Notes: generated by a model not told the origin, from the letters alone. DNA of 64,000 nucleotides from Desulfitobacterium_A sp034927245 (GCF_034927245.1 NZ_JAYFQK010000038.1:62001-126000); one strand, 5' to 3'. Counted from the stretch's first letter, positions 16,835-25,143 are shown. Numbers and translations: made by a program.

Positions 16835-18370
16835 ATGTCACAAGAATTAGTGCTGGTCTTGGATTTTGGTGGACAATATAACCAATTGATCGCCCGTAGG
16901 GTGCGGGAGGCCCATGTTTATTCGGAGATGATTTCGTATAAAACCCCGATTGATGAGATACGAGCTCGCAATCCGAAAGGAATTATTTTTTCAGGCGGTC
17001 CCGCAAGTGTCAATCAGGAAGGCGCCCCAAAAATTGATCCGGCGATTTATGAATTGGAAGTCCCGATTCTCGGAATTTGTTACGGAATGCAATTGATGAC
17101 GATTCAACTTGGGGGCAAGGTGGAACGTCCGGAGGTCAGGGAATACGGCAAAGCAATCCTTTCGGTTGATGAAGCCAAGGGAGTTTGGAAAGGCCTAGGC
17201 GGGCAGCGGCAATGTTGGATGAGTCACGGGGACTCAGTCGTCTCCTTGCCGGAAGGGTTTAAAATCGCAGCACATACCCAGCATACTCCTGTTGCAGCTA
17301 TGTTAAATGAAAGTAAACAGTTCTATGCAGTTCAGTTCCACCCGGAAGTTAAACATACGCCGGAAGGACAGAAAATGCTGGAACATTTCCTGTATGATAT
17401 CTGCGGTTGTCAAGGCGATTGGACGATGGGTTCCTTTATCGATAAACAAGTGCAGGAAATTCGGGAGAAAGTAGGAGACCGTCGTGTGCTTTGCGCTTTG
17501 AGCGGCGGCGTAGATTCCTCGGTTGCCGCTGTTCTCGTCAATAAAGCGATTGGGGATCAACTGACTTGTGTTTATGTTGATCACGGCTTTATGCGCAAAA
17601 ATGAATCTGCTGAAGTTAAGAAGATTTTTACGGAGCAGTTTCAATTAAATCTTGTTTTCGTTGATGCCGGTGAACGATTTATGCAAAAAATTGAAGGGGT
17701 TTCAGATCCCGAAACCAAACGGAAAACGATTGGAAACGAGTTTATACGTGTCTTTGAAGATGAAGCTCGTAAATTAGGCAAGATTGACTTCCTGGTTCAA
17801 GGAACGCTTTATCCGGATATCGTCGAAAGCGGCACAGATACCGCGGAGACGATTAAATCACATCATAATGTCGGAGGACTCCCTGAGGACATGGAATTTG
17901 ACCTCATTGAGCCGCTGCGCATGCTCTTCAAAGATGAAGTTCGGGAAGTCGGCGCAAAGTTAGGAATCCCTGATGAGATTGTCTCTCGCCAACCGTTCCC
18001 GGGACCGGGGTTAGCGATTCGAATTTTAGGTGAGATCACTCGCGAGAAGCTGGACATTCTTCGTGAAGCGGATGCTATTATCCTTGACGAGGTACGGAAA
18101 GCAGGCCTTTATAAAGACCTCTGGCAAACGTTCGGAGTTCTGCCCTCGACGATTAAAAGCGTTGGTGTAATGGGCGATTCACGAACCTATGCCTATCCGA
18201 TCATTGTTCGTGCAGTAAGCAGTGAAGATGCGATGACTGCCGACTGGGCGAGACTGCCCTATGAATTGATGGAGAAGATCTCTAATCGGATTGTCAACGA
18301 GGTTATCGGAGTCAACCGAGTCGTCTATGATATTACCTCCAAACCCCCCGGCACGATCGAGTGGGAATAA
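16835..18370 (+). CDS. guaA: GMP synthase (glutamine-hydrolysing) GuaA
   Basis: Makes GMP from XMP with glutamine and ATP. The 511-residue protein has the class-I amidotransferase nucleophile motif GICYGMQ and HPEVKHTP, the PP-loop ALSGGVDSSV near residue 225 and the C-terminal dimerisation domain ending SKPPGTIEWE. The last 30 or so codons are more GC-rich than the rest. The prophage begins right after its stop codon, so the 3' end is the presumed attachment site and may itself have been supplied by phage DNA (inference). Confidence 0.97.
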   Translation: MSQELVLVLDFGGQYNQLIARRVREAHVYSEMISYKTPIDEIRARNPKGIIFSGGPASVNQEGAPKIDPAIYELEVPILGICYGMQLMTIQLGGKVERPEVREYGKAILSVDEAKGVWKGLGGQRQCWMSHGDSVVSLPEGFKIAAHTQHTPVAAMLNESKQFYAVQFHPEVKHTPEGQKMLEHFLYDICGCQGDWTMGSFIDKQVQEIREKVGDRRVLCALSGGVDSSVAAVLVNKAIGDQLTCVYVDHGFMRKNESAEVKKIFTEQFQLNLVFVDAGERFMQKIEGVSDPETKRKTIGNEFIRVFEDEARKLGKIDFLVQGTLYPDIVESGTDTAETIKSHHNVGGLPEDMEFDLIEPLRMLFKDEVREVGAKLGIPDEIVSRQPFPGPGLAIRILGEITREKLDILREADAIILDEVRKAGLYKDLWQTFGVLPSTIKSVGVMGDSRTYAYPIIVRAVSSEDAMTADWARLPYELMEKISNRIVNEVIGVNRVVYDITSKPPGTIEWE

Positions 18371-18477
18371 CGATGAAAACGCCAGAAACCCGCTATTTAC
18401 CTGTGTTTCCCGTGGAACATTTCGCTCCGTGGTACTGCTATGGTACTGTTTCCTGAAAAGTTCCCCAGAAACGAAGA
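18330..18477. other. Host/prophage junction, presumed att site
   Basis: The end of guaA and the 107 bases behind it hold no gene. The core att is probably the last part of guaA, because phages and islands that use guaA restore its 3' end on insertion. TGGTACTG occurs twice, 12 bases apart, at about 18430-18449, a possible arm-type repeat. The second att copy is not in the window, so the exact core cannot be fixed. Confidence 0.45.
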
Positions 18478-18513
18478 AAAAGCCCCAGACCGTTGCGTGG
18501 TCTGGGGCTTTGT
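18478..18513 (-). terminator. Terminator at the end of the prophage late operon
   Basis: AAAGCCCCAGACC pairs with GGTCTGGGGCTTTG across GTTGCGT, 26 bases after the amidase stop. A/T runs lie on both sides, so it may work in both directions and insulate guaA from phage transcription. Confidence 0.85.
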
Positions 18514-18538
18514 TCTGCTCTCCGTTCGCTATTCCTTT

Positions 18539-19549
18539 TTAGGCTTTCTTCGTGTAGTCGAGCGAAATCCAGCCCGCGCCGGATTTCAGCTTGCCCCACT
18601 TGGTGGCTCCTGCGCCGGAGGCTTCCTCGATGATGGTATACACGCCCTTGTCCTTGATACTCCCGGTAACGGGGTAATTCGTCCCCGCGCCCTTGCGGAT
18701 GTTGAGGGTGTCTGCCGTCACTTGGACGAGGTACGGCGTGAAAGAAGCGACAGGGGCGGTGCCGTCTGCGGACGCATTGCTGGCATCTACCCAGCCGTAT
18801 ACGCCGCCGCCATCCTCGCTGATGAGGTGGTAGGGGTGCTTGCCGCTACTTGCTATCTGCGTCACCTTGCACCTGGATTTCCCGCGCGTCTGGGCGGCGG
18901 TAGCGGCGTTCGAGGATGTATAGATGCTCCCGCCTGCAAACTGCACGATGTCGCCGACTTTGAGCGCGGTGCTGCCGGAGGCGGGCGGTGTGGGGGTCTG
19001 CGCTGGGGGCGTAGGTGTGTCCGCTCCGAGCCGCTTGTTCACCTCGGCGGCGATGTACGGGTGCTTGCTGTAGAGGTAGTCGCCGGGGCAGGATTTGTTT
19101 GCAAACCAGCGGTGGACGGTCATGTTCTGCTTGTCCACCTGCCCGATGAGGTTCTTGTCGCCTTTCCACAAAAGGGCTTTAATGCCGTTCCTCTTGCAGA
19201 TATCGGTGCAAAGGTCAATCAGTGCGGCGAGTGCTTTATCGCTGACGTGCCAGTCGGGTGCGCCGCCGTCATTGGCTACCTCGATAGTGATGGCGCGGTG
19301 GTCGTTCGCCCCCGACGAGGTACACCACGAGCGGTTCGCCTCGTCGACGTACTGCCCGATGCGCCCGTCGCTACCGATTCCGTAGTTGCTGCTTGCCTGT
19401 CGGGAAGTCGGGGCGAAAATCGCGCCGATAGTCTCCACCGTGCAGTTGCCCGCCACACAATGGATGGTGATAGTGTCGATGACATGGTTTCGCGGCTTGG
19501 TGCAGTTCGGGGATAGCTGCGTGAAGTCTACCAGTTTGCTGTTACTCAT
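18539..19549 (-). CDS. N-acetylmuramoyl-L-alanine amidase endolysin with SH3-like domains
   Basis: 336 residues. The N-terminal amidase_2-type domain includes TITIHCVAGN, the Tyr/Glu region AITIEVANDGGAP and the C-terminal zinc ligand region HRWFANKSCPGDYL. A Pro/Thr linker (TPTPPAQTPTPPASG, about 180-195) leads to two SH3-like wall-binding repeats; the last is VTADTLNIRKGAGTNYPVTG. It cleaves the glycan-peptide bond at the end of the lytic cycle. It overlaps the preceding gene by 8 bp, and AAAGGGGG lies before ATG. It is the last gene before the host junction. Confidence 0.93.
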   Translation of the reverse strand: MSNSKLVDFTQLSPNCTKPRNHVIDTITIHCVAGNCTVETIGAIFAPTSRQASSNYGIGSDGRIGQYVDEANRSWCTSSGANDHRAITIEVANDGGAPDWHVSDKALAALIDLCTDICKRNGIKALLWKGDKNLIGQVDKQNMTVHRWFANKSCPGDYLYSKHPYIAAEVNKRLGADTPTPPAQTPTPPASGSTALKVGDIVQFAGGSIYTSSNAATAAQTRGKSRCKVTQIASSGKHPYHLISEDGGGVYGWVDASNASADGTAPVASFTPYLVQVTADTLNIRKGAGTNYPVTGSIKDKGVYTIIEEASGAGATKWGKLKSGAGWISLDYTKKA

Positions 19550-20150
19550 CGCCGCCGTCCCCCTTTCCGTTCTTCAGTTCTTCGAGCATCTCCGGGGTGA
19601 TGGTATCACTCACGGGGAGGTCGGGATTTTTGTCGTTCGGATTCATGGCTATTCCTCCTTTTACTGAATAATCCACATCGCGCAGCTTACCCCAATGGGT
19701 GAAGTTGCGCTCTTTAACGCGCGTTCTTACCGCGCCGTACTCGGTGCCGCGAAACTCCAGCACGTTGCCACCGCCCTCGTAGATGCCGATGTGACCTTTG
19801 CGCCAAACGCAGAGGCCGGGGATTTCGGGGATGGTACCGATTGCCCCTTTCTCCACGCATTGGGCGTAGAACGTATCGGCTGTGCGGTCGCCGTAGGTGG
19901 GGTGGACGGAGCGGAATGCGCCGACGATGCCGCCAGAACAGTCCGCCGCCATCTTTCCTATCCAGCGGGCGCAGTCTTTGAGCCAGTAGGTTGCTGGGTC
20001 GCGGTGCGATGAGGTACTGCGTCGTTTGTCGTGGTATTTTTGTGCCAGTTGGCGGGTATAGAGTTCACCATTGAGGCTCCAAACGTAGCCCCACTTCTCG
20101 GTGACCGCCCTCTGGAAGTACGCCAGAAGCTGCGCTGCTGTGATTCGCAT
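19542..20150 (-). CDS. NlpC/P60-like peptidoglycan peptidase
   Basis: 202 residues with ADCSGGIVGAFR (catalytic Cys near residue 70) and KGHIGIYEGGG (catalytic His), the NlpC/P60 core. It is likely a second lysis hydrolase that cuts stem peptides, acting with the amidase. The C-terminal 40 residues are acidic and lie outside the domain. It ends inside the start of the amidase gene, so the two are translationally coupled. Confidence 0.88.
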   Translation of the reverse strand: MRITAAQLLAYFQRAVTEKWGYVWSLNGELYTRQLAQKYHDKRRSTSSHRDPATYWLKDCARWIGKMAADCSGGIVGAFRSVHPTYGDRTADTFYAQCVEKGAIGTIPEIPGLCVWRKGHIGIYEGGGNVLEFRGTEYGAVRTRVKERNFTHWGKLRDVDYSVKGGIAMNPNDKNPDLPVSDTITPEMLEELKNGKGDGGDE

Positions 20151-20184
20151 TTTAACCTCCTTTGCGGTTGTTCGGGTTGCTCAG

Positions 20185-20493
20185 TTAATTGCTCTTGATG
20201 ATGCCGTTCTTCATCTCGAAGACGGCAGCTTCAATAAGCGCATCCACTCGTGCCTCGTCCAGCTTGATGCCATGCTCGGCGAGGAAGTTCAGGACGTATG
20301 CCTTTTTCTCTGCGCCCCGCCCGGAGCCATTGAATATCTGCTCCGCCGCGAGGACGGCGACTTTCACCCAGCTGTTGATTTCCTGCTGCTGGGTGGATGT
20401 GGTCTTGCTCTTGATGTAGGGGATGACGACTGCCGTAATTACGGCGGCGACAAGAAGCGCGAGGGCTTCAAGGATTGGGGTAGCGTCAAACAT
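20185..20493 (-). CDS. Phage holin, LLH-like
   Basis: 102 residues. The N-terminus is one strong transmembrane helix (ILEALALLVAAVITAVVIPYI), followed by a charged cytoplasmic part ending in EARVDALIEAAVFEMKN, the layout of LLH-family holins. ATG 20493 has AAAGGAGG upstream; the frame is open further upstream but that part is an artefact of high GC. It lies next to the endolysin genes, as expected for membrane release at lysis. Confidence 0.82.
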   Translation of the reverse strand: MFDATPILEALALLVAAVITAVVIPYIKSKTTSTQQQEINSWVKVAVLAAEQIFNGSGRGAEKKAYVLNFLAEHGIKLDEARVDALIEAAVFEMKNGIIKSN

Positions 20494-20542
20494 TTTGGTA
20501 TCCTCCTTTTTGTTGTTGAAACTGTGGAAAATGTGACTAAAA

Positions 20543-20568
20543 GGGCGGGCTTTGTTATTAGCCCGCCG
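20543..20568 (-). terminator. Possible terminator inside the lysis cassette
   Basis: On the minus strand GGCGGGCT pairs with AGCCCGCC and is followed by CTTTTAG. It covers the stop codon of the gene at 20558. The short T run makes it weak; it could lower holin expression. Confidence 0.5.
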
Positions 20569-20881
20569 GGTCGTCGTTGGTGTGGTTCTCGTCGGATTTT
20601 CTGTCCGCCATCGCGGTGTCGTAGACGATGCCGCCCTTGGTGTTCTCCTTTTCCGCCTTGCGATAATAGAAGCCGGTTGCGGTGGCGAGTTCGGCGAAAA
20701 CGGCGGGGATGAGGTATGCGAGGACACCCGTGTCCTGTGTTCTCCATGCCATGACCATTGCGAAGACGCTTACGGCGACCGTTCCGATGGTCACTCCGAC
20801 GAATATTTTCTTTGAAAATTCCATGCGCTTTTTACGCTTTTTCGGTCGCTTTGGAGGTGGTCTCTTGATGCGCCTGTCCAT
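20558..20881 (-). CDS. Small two-helix membrane protein of the lysis region
   Basis: 107 residues. A very basic N-terminus (RRIKRPPPKRPKKRKKR) is followed by two hydrophobic helices (IFVGVTIGTVAVSVFAMVMAW and VLAYLIPAVFAELATATGF) and a charged tail. This could be a second holin or antiholin, judged by topology and position only. ATG 20881 is preferred for spacing to AGAGG, although ATG 20887 and GTG 20890 are also in frame. No family recognised with confidence. Confidence 0.7.
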   Translation of the reverse strand: MDRRIKRPPPKRPKKRKKRMEFSKKIFVGVTIGTVAVSVFAMVMAWRTQDTGVLAYLIPAVFAELATATGFYYRKAEKENTKGGIVYDTAMADRKSDENHTNDDPAG

Positions 20882-20886
20882 CCGCA

Positions 20887-21231
20887 TCACCTCTTTTCCT
20901 TTCGGATTGGCAGGGATATGACCTGTTTCATCACGCTGTCGAGGAAGCCGTTCCCGTCGAGGTCGTCGTGGTATATCTGGTGCATCTTCAGAAGGTCTTC
21001 GAGGTCATCTGCCATGATGAAGCCGTCGTCAATGTAGCACCTGCCAAGGTATTTGATGCGGTCGTACAGGAGGACGCAGAGTGCTTTTTTGACGTGGTCG
21101 TCTTTGTCGCTCTGCTTGTCTTCCTTGGCGGCTTTGCGGTTCATCTTCCAGATGATAATCTGAACAAAGCCCGAAACAATGGCGGCGGAAATTCCGCCGC
21201 CGAGTATCACTGTTAAAAGTTCATTGCCCAT
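20887..21231 (-). CDS. Small phage membrane protein with one N-terminal helix
   Basis: 114 residues. It starts MGNELLTVILGGGISAAIVSG, a single membrane helix, followed by a basic linker and an acidic helical cytoplasmic domain (YHDDLDGNGFLDSVMKQV). Proteins of this layout are common just before holins in Firmicute prophages, usually without known function. It ends directly before the next gene's start region. Confidence 0.72.
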   Translation of the reverse strand: MGNELLTVILGGGISAAIVSGFVQIIIWKMNRKAAKEDKQSDKDDHVKKALCVLLYDRIKYLGRCYIDDGFIMADDLEDLLKMHQIYHDDLDGNGFLDSVMKQVISLPIRKEKR

Positions 21232-21242
21232 ACCCTGCCCTC

Positions 21243-22067
21243 CTATACTTGTTTATAGGCTTCACCGAGAAGGGCGGGCGGTCTCGTCTGCGCTTCTTTC
21301 GTGAATGCGCTGATGACCATGTAGGTCTTGCTGTAGTCCGTGAAGCAGTCGCCGACCGCGAATTCGTGACCGTCTGGGAGGTCAGCCCAGCGCGGGGGTT
21401 CCTCGGCGGGTGCCTCTGGTTCCGGTGCGGCGGGCGGCTCGACCTCTGTGTGCTCGCCCGGTACGAGATGGGGGTGGTGCGGCTCGTAGAGCGTCACGCC
21501 CTGCTCGTAGATGGGGGTATAGTATTTGCCATCTTCCGGGTCGCGTCGGATTGCTCCAAACGGGACGCGCTCGCCCCACACGAAGTCAAGAGGCCGCTCG
21601 CCATCCCCCGGCTCCTGTCGGAGTTCTCGGAAGTGCCGGATGGCTTCCTCGCTACCCGGCTTCAGTTGCGCGTTCGCCATGTGTTGCTGGAGGCAGATGT
21701 AGAAAGTGCCGTCCGGCTGGTAGACGGTTTCGTTCAGGTAGACCGGCCCCATCGTCGCCGCCCACGGGCGCGAGCCGATGACGTTAGCGATTTCCCGCAG
21801 GACGCTATCGGTGAGGTCTCCTGCGCCAATAACGCCCGCCCGCAGTAGGTTTCCTTGCGCTCGGCGGGCAAAGATGGGCGCAAGCCCCGGACGTGCAGGA
21901 GGTGCCGCCATAAGTCCGAAGGTCTCCACCTGCGGCGTAGTGTCGGGTGTATACGCCAGCGCATCCACCGCTTCGGTGATGGCGAGGATTGCCTCCCAGA
22001 TGTCGGCGGTATCCATCGCCCTCTCGATTTCGCGAAGTGCGCGGGCTTGTGCAAGTGATTTTTCCAT
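21243..22067 (-). CDS. Tail-associated protein with carbohydrate-binding-like repeats
   Basis: 274 residues from ATG 22067 (AGGAGG upstream; the longer open frame lacks support). The first half is helical. The second half has VYLNETVYQPDGTFYICLQQH and DGKYYTPIYEQGVTLYEPHHPH, which resemble the short aromatic V-shaped carbohydrate-binding module (CBM5/12) seen in phage tail proteins. A Pro/Glu-rich linker follows. It lies right behind the DGR target gene, so a role beside the receptor-binding protein is plausible. The module call is tentative. Confidence 0.6.
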   Translation of the reverse strand: MEKSLAQARALREIERAMDTADIWEAILAITEAVDALAYTPDTTPQVETFGLMAAPPARPGLAPIFARRAQGNLLRAGVIGAGDLTDSVLREIANVIGSRPWAATMGPVYLNETVYQPDGTFYICLQQHMANAQLKPGSEEAIRHFRELRQEPGDGERPLDFVWGERVPFGAIRRDPEDGKYYTPIYEQGVTLYEPHHPHLVPGEHTEVEPPAAPEPEAPAEEPPRWADLPDGHEFAVGDCFTDYSKTYMVISAFTKEAQTRPPALLGEAYKQV

Positions 22068-22084
22068 TGTGCTGTCCTCCTCTC

Positions 22085-23791
22085 TTAAATGTAGCTGCCG
22101 TTCAGCCCGTTGCAGTAGACCTGCGGGTAGGCTGTCGAGGGGCTGATGGTCACCCAAACGCCGACCGCCCACTTCTCCGCAGTCTTGGTGTTGTTGCTGA
22201 AGATGTGCTTCAAGCCCACGTTTGCGGTCTCCCACGCCGGGGAAGCGTCGAGGGCGTTGTTGCAGACGCGGACTTGCACGTCGCCAGCGGCGGCATAATA
22301 CTGGAGGGAAATCAGGATTTTCTCCGGCTTTGCGTCGGTCTGGATGGGCGCGGTCTTCAGGTCGATTTTTACCACCGACCGTCTGAATGTGATGGTGCGG
22401 GTGGTGCTATCGCCGTAGTAGTCCGTCGCCTTAATCTGCAGGGTGTGCTGTCCACTCTTTAGTGCGTAAAACTGGGCGGGGGTCATGGAGTAGGTGTATT
22501 CCTGTTCCAGTTCGACGGGGTTTGTCGTCTGAACGGTTGTGCCGTCGAGCGTGATATCCACCCTTACATTTCCTGTCGCGTCCGGCTTGGAGACGGTGAA
22601 TTTGGTCGTCGGCGGCGCGGTGATGATGCCGAGGTCGCTGTCGCTCCCCGAAATGCCGGGGGCGATGTTGTGGATGACTGTCCTTGTGTCGCTGTACAGG
22701 TAGTCGCTGTAGTCTCCGACGCTGTCCTTTGCGCGGACGCGGTACTTGACGCTATTCATCGCCACCGTTATGGCGTGGTTGTAGGTCAGCCCGCTCCCCG
22801 TATAAATGTTCGAGTAACCGCCGCCATTCACGCTCACGTCGAGGTCGTAGCTGATGGGGTTCCCATCCGGGTCGGTGCTTGCCGTCCATGTGATGGTCGC
22901 GTTCTTGCCGCTCTTTATCGTGTCTGGCACTGTCATGCTGGGTGGCTTTGTTGGAGGCTGGTTCCATTGGATGACGTAAGCTCCATCTGCGTCGGCGGAA
23001 TCAGATACCAAGATATTAGATGGCAGATTCAAAGCGGGGCGCAGTCCGTGGGTGCCGTAGTACGCGTTGCCGTACGTCTCGCTCCCGTCCGAGTACACGA
23101 GGCGCACGTTGTACGAGGTCGCGGCGTACGGGGAGCGCAGCCACCAATACCAGTTCTGGCTGGCGGAAAGGCTGCTGTTAGTGTAGTTGCTGTTGGAAAC
23201 CGCTTCTGCGGTCGGCATACAAAGGCGGCTGCTGTTGTTGGTGTTGAATAACGCGAGGAGGCTTCCCTCGGTGATGCCGTTCTCCGCTCCCAGCCCGACT
23301 TCTGCCTTGGAGAGCAGGAAAACGCCGTCTGTGACGGTCTCCGAACCTCCGCCGTCTACGGTTGCCTTTGCGACGGTCAGCGTGGTCTGGAGAATGGCTG
23401 TCCTGAAATTAAGCGAGAAGCCTGTCAGGAAGCCCGCCACTGCGTCGTAGGGGTTTTTGCTGTCCCATACGTTCGCCGCGCTGGGAGGCGCGTCTGCGCC
23501 GTGCTGGGCGGTGTACCAGTTCGTTCCCGTCTTGTTGAGCCATTGACGCAGGTTTGCGAAAGCGTAGCGGTTATTTCCGTAGCTTTTGCGGTTGCTGTCG
23601 CTGTTTGTTGCTTCGATAGCGTCGAAGCACATGATTTTGACGATGCGTTCAGTGATGAGCGTTACCGAGTTCGCGGGGTAACCCGCGTGGTTCTTGTCGG
23701 CAATCTGAAAAATGAGAGGCTTCCCGTAGAGCATGGAGGTGGTGTCTTTCACCTTTGCGCCGACAGGGAGGTTAATAATCTGTTGAGCCAT
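22085..23791 (-). CDS. DGR target protein 1: DUF6273 variable domain plus Ig-like domains
   Basis: 568 residues. Residues 1-270 form a DUF6273 domain (C-type-lectin-like fold expected) with YWWLRSP at about 215 and GLRPAL near 250. Its variable segment, residues 217-254, is encoded by the DGR variable repeat at 23032-23143. Residues 280-568 look like two or three Ig/fibronectin-type beta domains (PPTKPPSMTVPDTIKSGKN, then VDITLDGTTVQT). ATG 23791 has AAAGGAG 10 bases upstream and overlaps the reverse transcriptase stop by 20 bp. As the last large gene of the tail region it is probably the receptor-binding or host-range protein (inference). Confidence 0.9.
   Translation of the reverse strand: MAQQIINLPVGAKVKDTTSMLYGKPLIFQIADKNHAGYPANSVTLITERIVKIMCFDAIEATNSDSNRKSYGNNRYAFANLRQWLNKTGTNWYTAQHGADAPPSAANVWDSKNPYDAVAGFLTGFSLNFRTAILQTTLTVAKATVDGGGSETVTDGVFLLSKAEVGLGAENGITEGSLLALFNTNNSSRLCMPTAEAVSNSNYTNSSLSASQNWYWWLRSPYAATSYNVRLVYSDGSETYGNAYYGTHGLRPALNLPSNILVSDSADADGAYVIQWNQPPTKPPSMTVPDTIKSGKNATITWTASTDPDGNPISYDLDVSVNGGGYSNIYTGSGLTYNHAITVAMNSVKYRVRAKDSVGDYSDYLYSDTRTVIHNIAPGISGSDSDLGIITAPPTTKFTVSKPDATGNVRVDITLDGTTVQTTNPVELEQEYTYSMTPAQFYALKSGQHTLQIKATDYYGDSTTRTITFRRSVVKIDLKTAPIQTDAKPEKILISLQYYAAAGDVQVRVCNNALDASPAWETANVGLKHIFSNNTKTAEKWAVGVWVTISPSTAYPQVYCNGLNGSYI
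23032..23143 (-). repeat. DGR variable repeat VR1
   Basis: 112 bp, the same length as the template repeat at 25032-25143. It differs from the template at 12 positions. All 12 are T on the plus strand of the template, that is A in coding sense (replaced by T, C or G). It encodes residues 217-254 of target protein 1, where 9 of 11 template Asn codons are changed, mainly to Tyr. Confidence 0.96.
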
Positions 23792-24842
23792 CTGTGTCTT
23801 CGCTCCTTTCAAATAACGATGTATAGATTTGGTCGTACTTCGCTATCAGGCTCCGGCAGTTCCCGTGCGCGGCGTGCGCCCGCCAGCTTTGGTAACTTTC
23901 AGTCGCCTTTTCCTTGGTCATCGCGCCGTTCTCGACCATCACGGCGTGTTTTCGCAGCTTCCGCTTCATGCGGTCGCGGCTGGACTTCCGCACCTTGCGG
24001 ATGACCTTGCCGCTGTCGGTGAGGTAGGTGTGGAAACCGAGGAAGTCTATCCCGTTACGAAGCGGGAAAATCTGGGTCTTATGGTTCAGTGACAGTCCAC
24101 GCTCCGCGAGGTGCCGGGCGATGATGTCCCGTGCCTCCAGCAGGACGGCTTTGTCTCTGTGGATGAGGTAGAAGTCGTCCATGTACCGCCCGTAGTATTT
24201 AATCCGCAGTCCTTCTTTGACGAGGTGGTCGAGTTTGTTCAGGTAGAGCAGAGCGAATATCTGACTGCTCTGGTTCCCGATGGGGATACCGACACCGCCC
24301 GGCGTACTGTCGATTATCAAATACGCAAGCCGGAGGCATCGCGGGTCTTTGAGCTGCTCTGCCACGTCCTGCTTCAGGATGTCATGTCGGATGCTCGCGA
24401 AGTATTTACTAACATCCGCTTTCAGCACCCAGCCGTCCGCGCTCCCCGTCTTGCGGTAGTGGTCGCGCATGAAATCACGTAGGCGATTGAGACCGTAGTG
24501 CGTCCCCTTGCCGACCTGTGAGCCGTAATTGTCGAGGATGAAAGGGCGGGTCAGTGTGTCGTAAAGAACGCAATCGCAGAAGACGTGTTGCACGATTTTG
24601 TCCTTGAAACTGTTCGTCTGAATGAGGCGGCGTTTCGGTTCCGTGACATAAAACTCGCGGTATATGCCGGGCTTGTAGGTTTCCTCTGTGAGTTCCTTTT
24701 GGAGGTATGCCACAGCTTCCAGCGCGTTTGCTTCGACCTTTGCGACCGCATCTTTCCATCGCTTGCCGCGCCTTGCGGCTCGGTATGCGGCGTAGAGGTT
24801 GCCAAAATCGCATAAATCGTCGTATTTCTGGTTGGGCTTCAT
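23772..24842 (-). CDS. Diversity-generating retroelement reverse transcriptase
   Basis: 356 residues from ATG 24842 (GGGAGGGAGAG upstream). RT motifs in order: basic KRRLIQTNSFKDKIVQ (about 70-86), catalytic Asp in LKADVSKYF (D143), the DGR-class IGNQSSQ (188-194) in place of the usual retron/group II sequence, and YMDD (220-223). It copies the template RNA into adenine-mutated cDNA that replaces the variable repeats. An intrinsic terminator lies just upstream, between TR and this gene, so its expression needs read-through or a local promoter. Confidence 0.96.
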   Translation of the reverse strand: MKPNQKYDDLCDFGNLYAAYRAARRGKRWKDAVAKVEANALEAVAYLQKELTEETYKPGIYREFYVTEPKRRLIQTNSFKDKIVQHVFCDCVLYDTLTRPFILDNYGSQVGKGTHYGLNRLRDFMRDHYRKTGSADGWVLKADVSKYFASIRHDILKQDVAEQLKDPRCLRLAYLIIDSTPGGVGIPIGNQSSQIFALLYLNKLDHLVKEGLRIKYYGRYMDDFYLIHRDKAVLLEARDIIARHLAERGLSLNHKTQIFPLRNGIDFLGFHTYLTDSGKVIRKVRKSSRDRMKRKLRKHAVMVENGAMTKEKATESYQSWRAHAAHGNCRSLIAKYDQIYTSLFERSEDTDGSTDY

Positions 24843-24865
24843 TCTCTCCCTCCCGTATTCGCCGT

Positions 24866-24914
24866 AAAAAAGCCGCAAAGCCGACGTTTGGATTTCCTCG
24901 TCAGGCTTCGCGGC
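24866..24914 (-). terminator. Intrinsic terminator between DGR template repeat and RT gene
   Basis: On the minus strand GCCGC, AAGCC and GACG arms (24914 down to 24899) pair with CGTC, GGCTT and GCGGC (24886 to 24872) around a 12-base loop, with only single mismatches, followed by TTTTTT (24871-24866). It lies about 118 bases after the template repeat and 24 bases before the RT start codon. It could set the 3' end of the template RNA or form the structured spacer needed for priming. Confidence 0.82.
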
Positions 24915-25031
24915 ATCGGCGTTATGTGTTCGTCCGCGCCGCCGCTGGGCGGGTTGGACAGGATGTGCTTTCCTTTGATGGGTGGGCTTCCGTTTTCAGC
25001 CTTGCGGCTTACTGGGTCGCAGTTTCCACCG

Positions 25032-25143
25032 AAGCGGGGCGCAGTCCGTTGTTGCCGTTGTACGCGTTGTTGTTCGTCTCGCTCCCGTCCGTGTTCACGT
25101 GGCGCACGTTGTTCGAGTTCGCGGCGTTCGGGGAGCGCAGCCA
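25032..25143 (-). repeat. DGR template repeat (TR)
   Basis: A 112-bp non-coding copy of the variable repeats. Read in the frame of the targets it would give LRSPNAANSNNV and later TNNNAYNGNNGLRPA, with 11 AAC (Asn) codons. AAC-rich templates are the hallmark of DGRs, because mutating their adenines reaches many residues but no stop codons. It sits between avd and the RT gene. At the coding 3' end it has CGCTTCG where both variable repeats have CGCTTTG, matching the usual IMH-type distinction that makes transfer one-way. Confidence 0.96.

Noticed and set aside
18440..19516. Plus-strand open frame of about 360 codons at the junction
   Set aside because: It runs through the terminator and is antisense to the amidase; no family features.
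23772..24842. Retron or group II intron reverse transcriptase
   Set aside because: IGNQSSQ motif, neighbouring Avd and TR/VR pairs identify a DGR; no maturase or msr/msd features are present.
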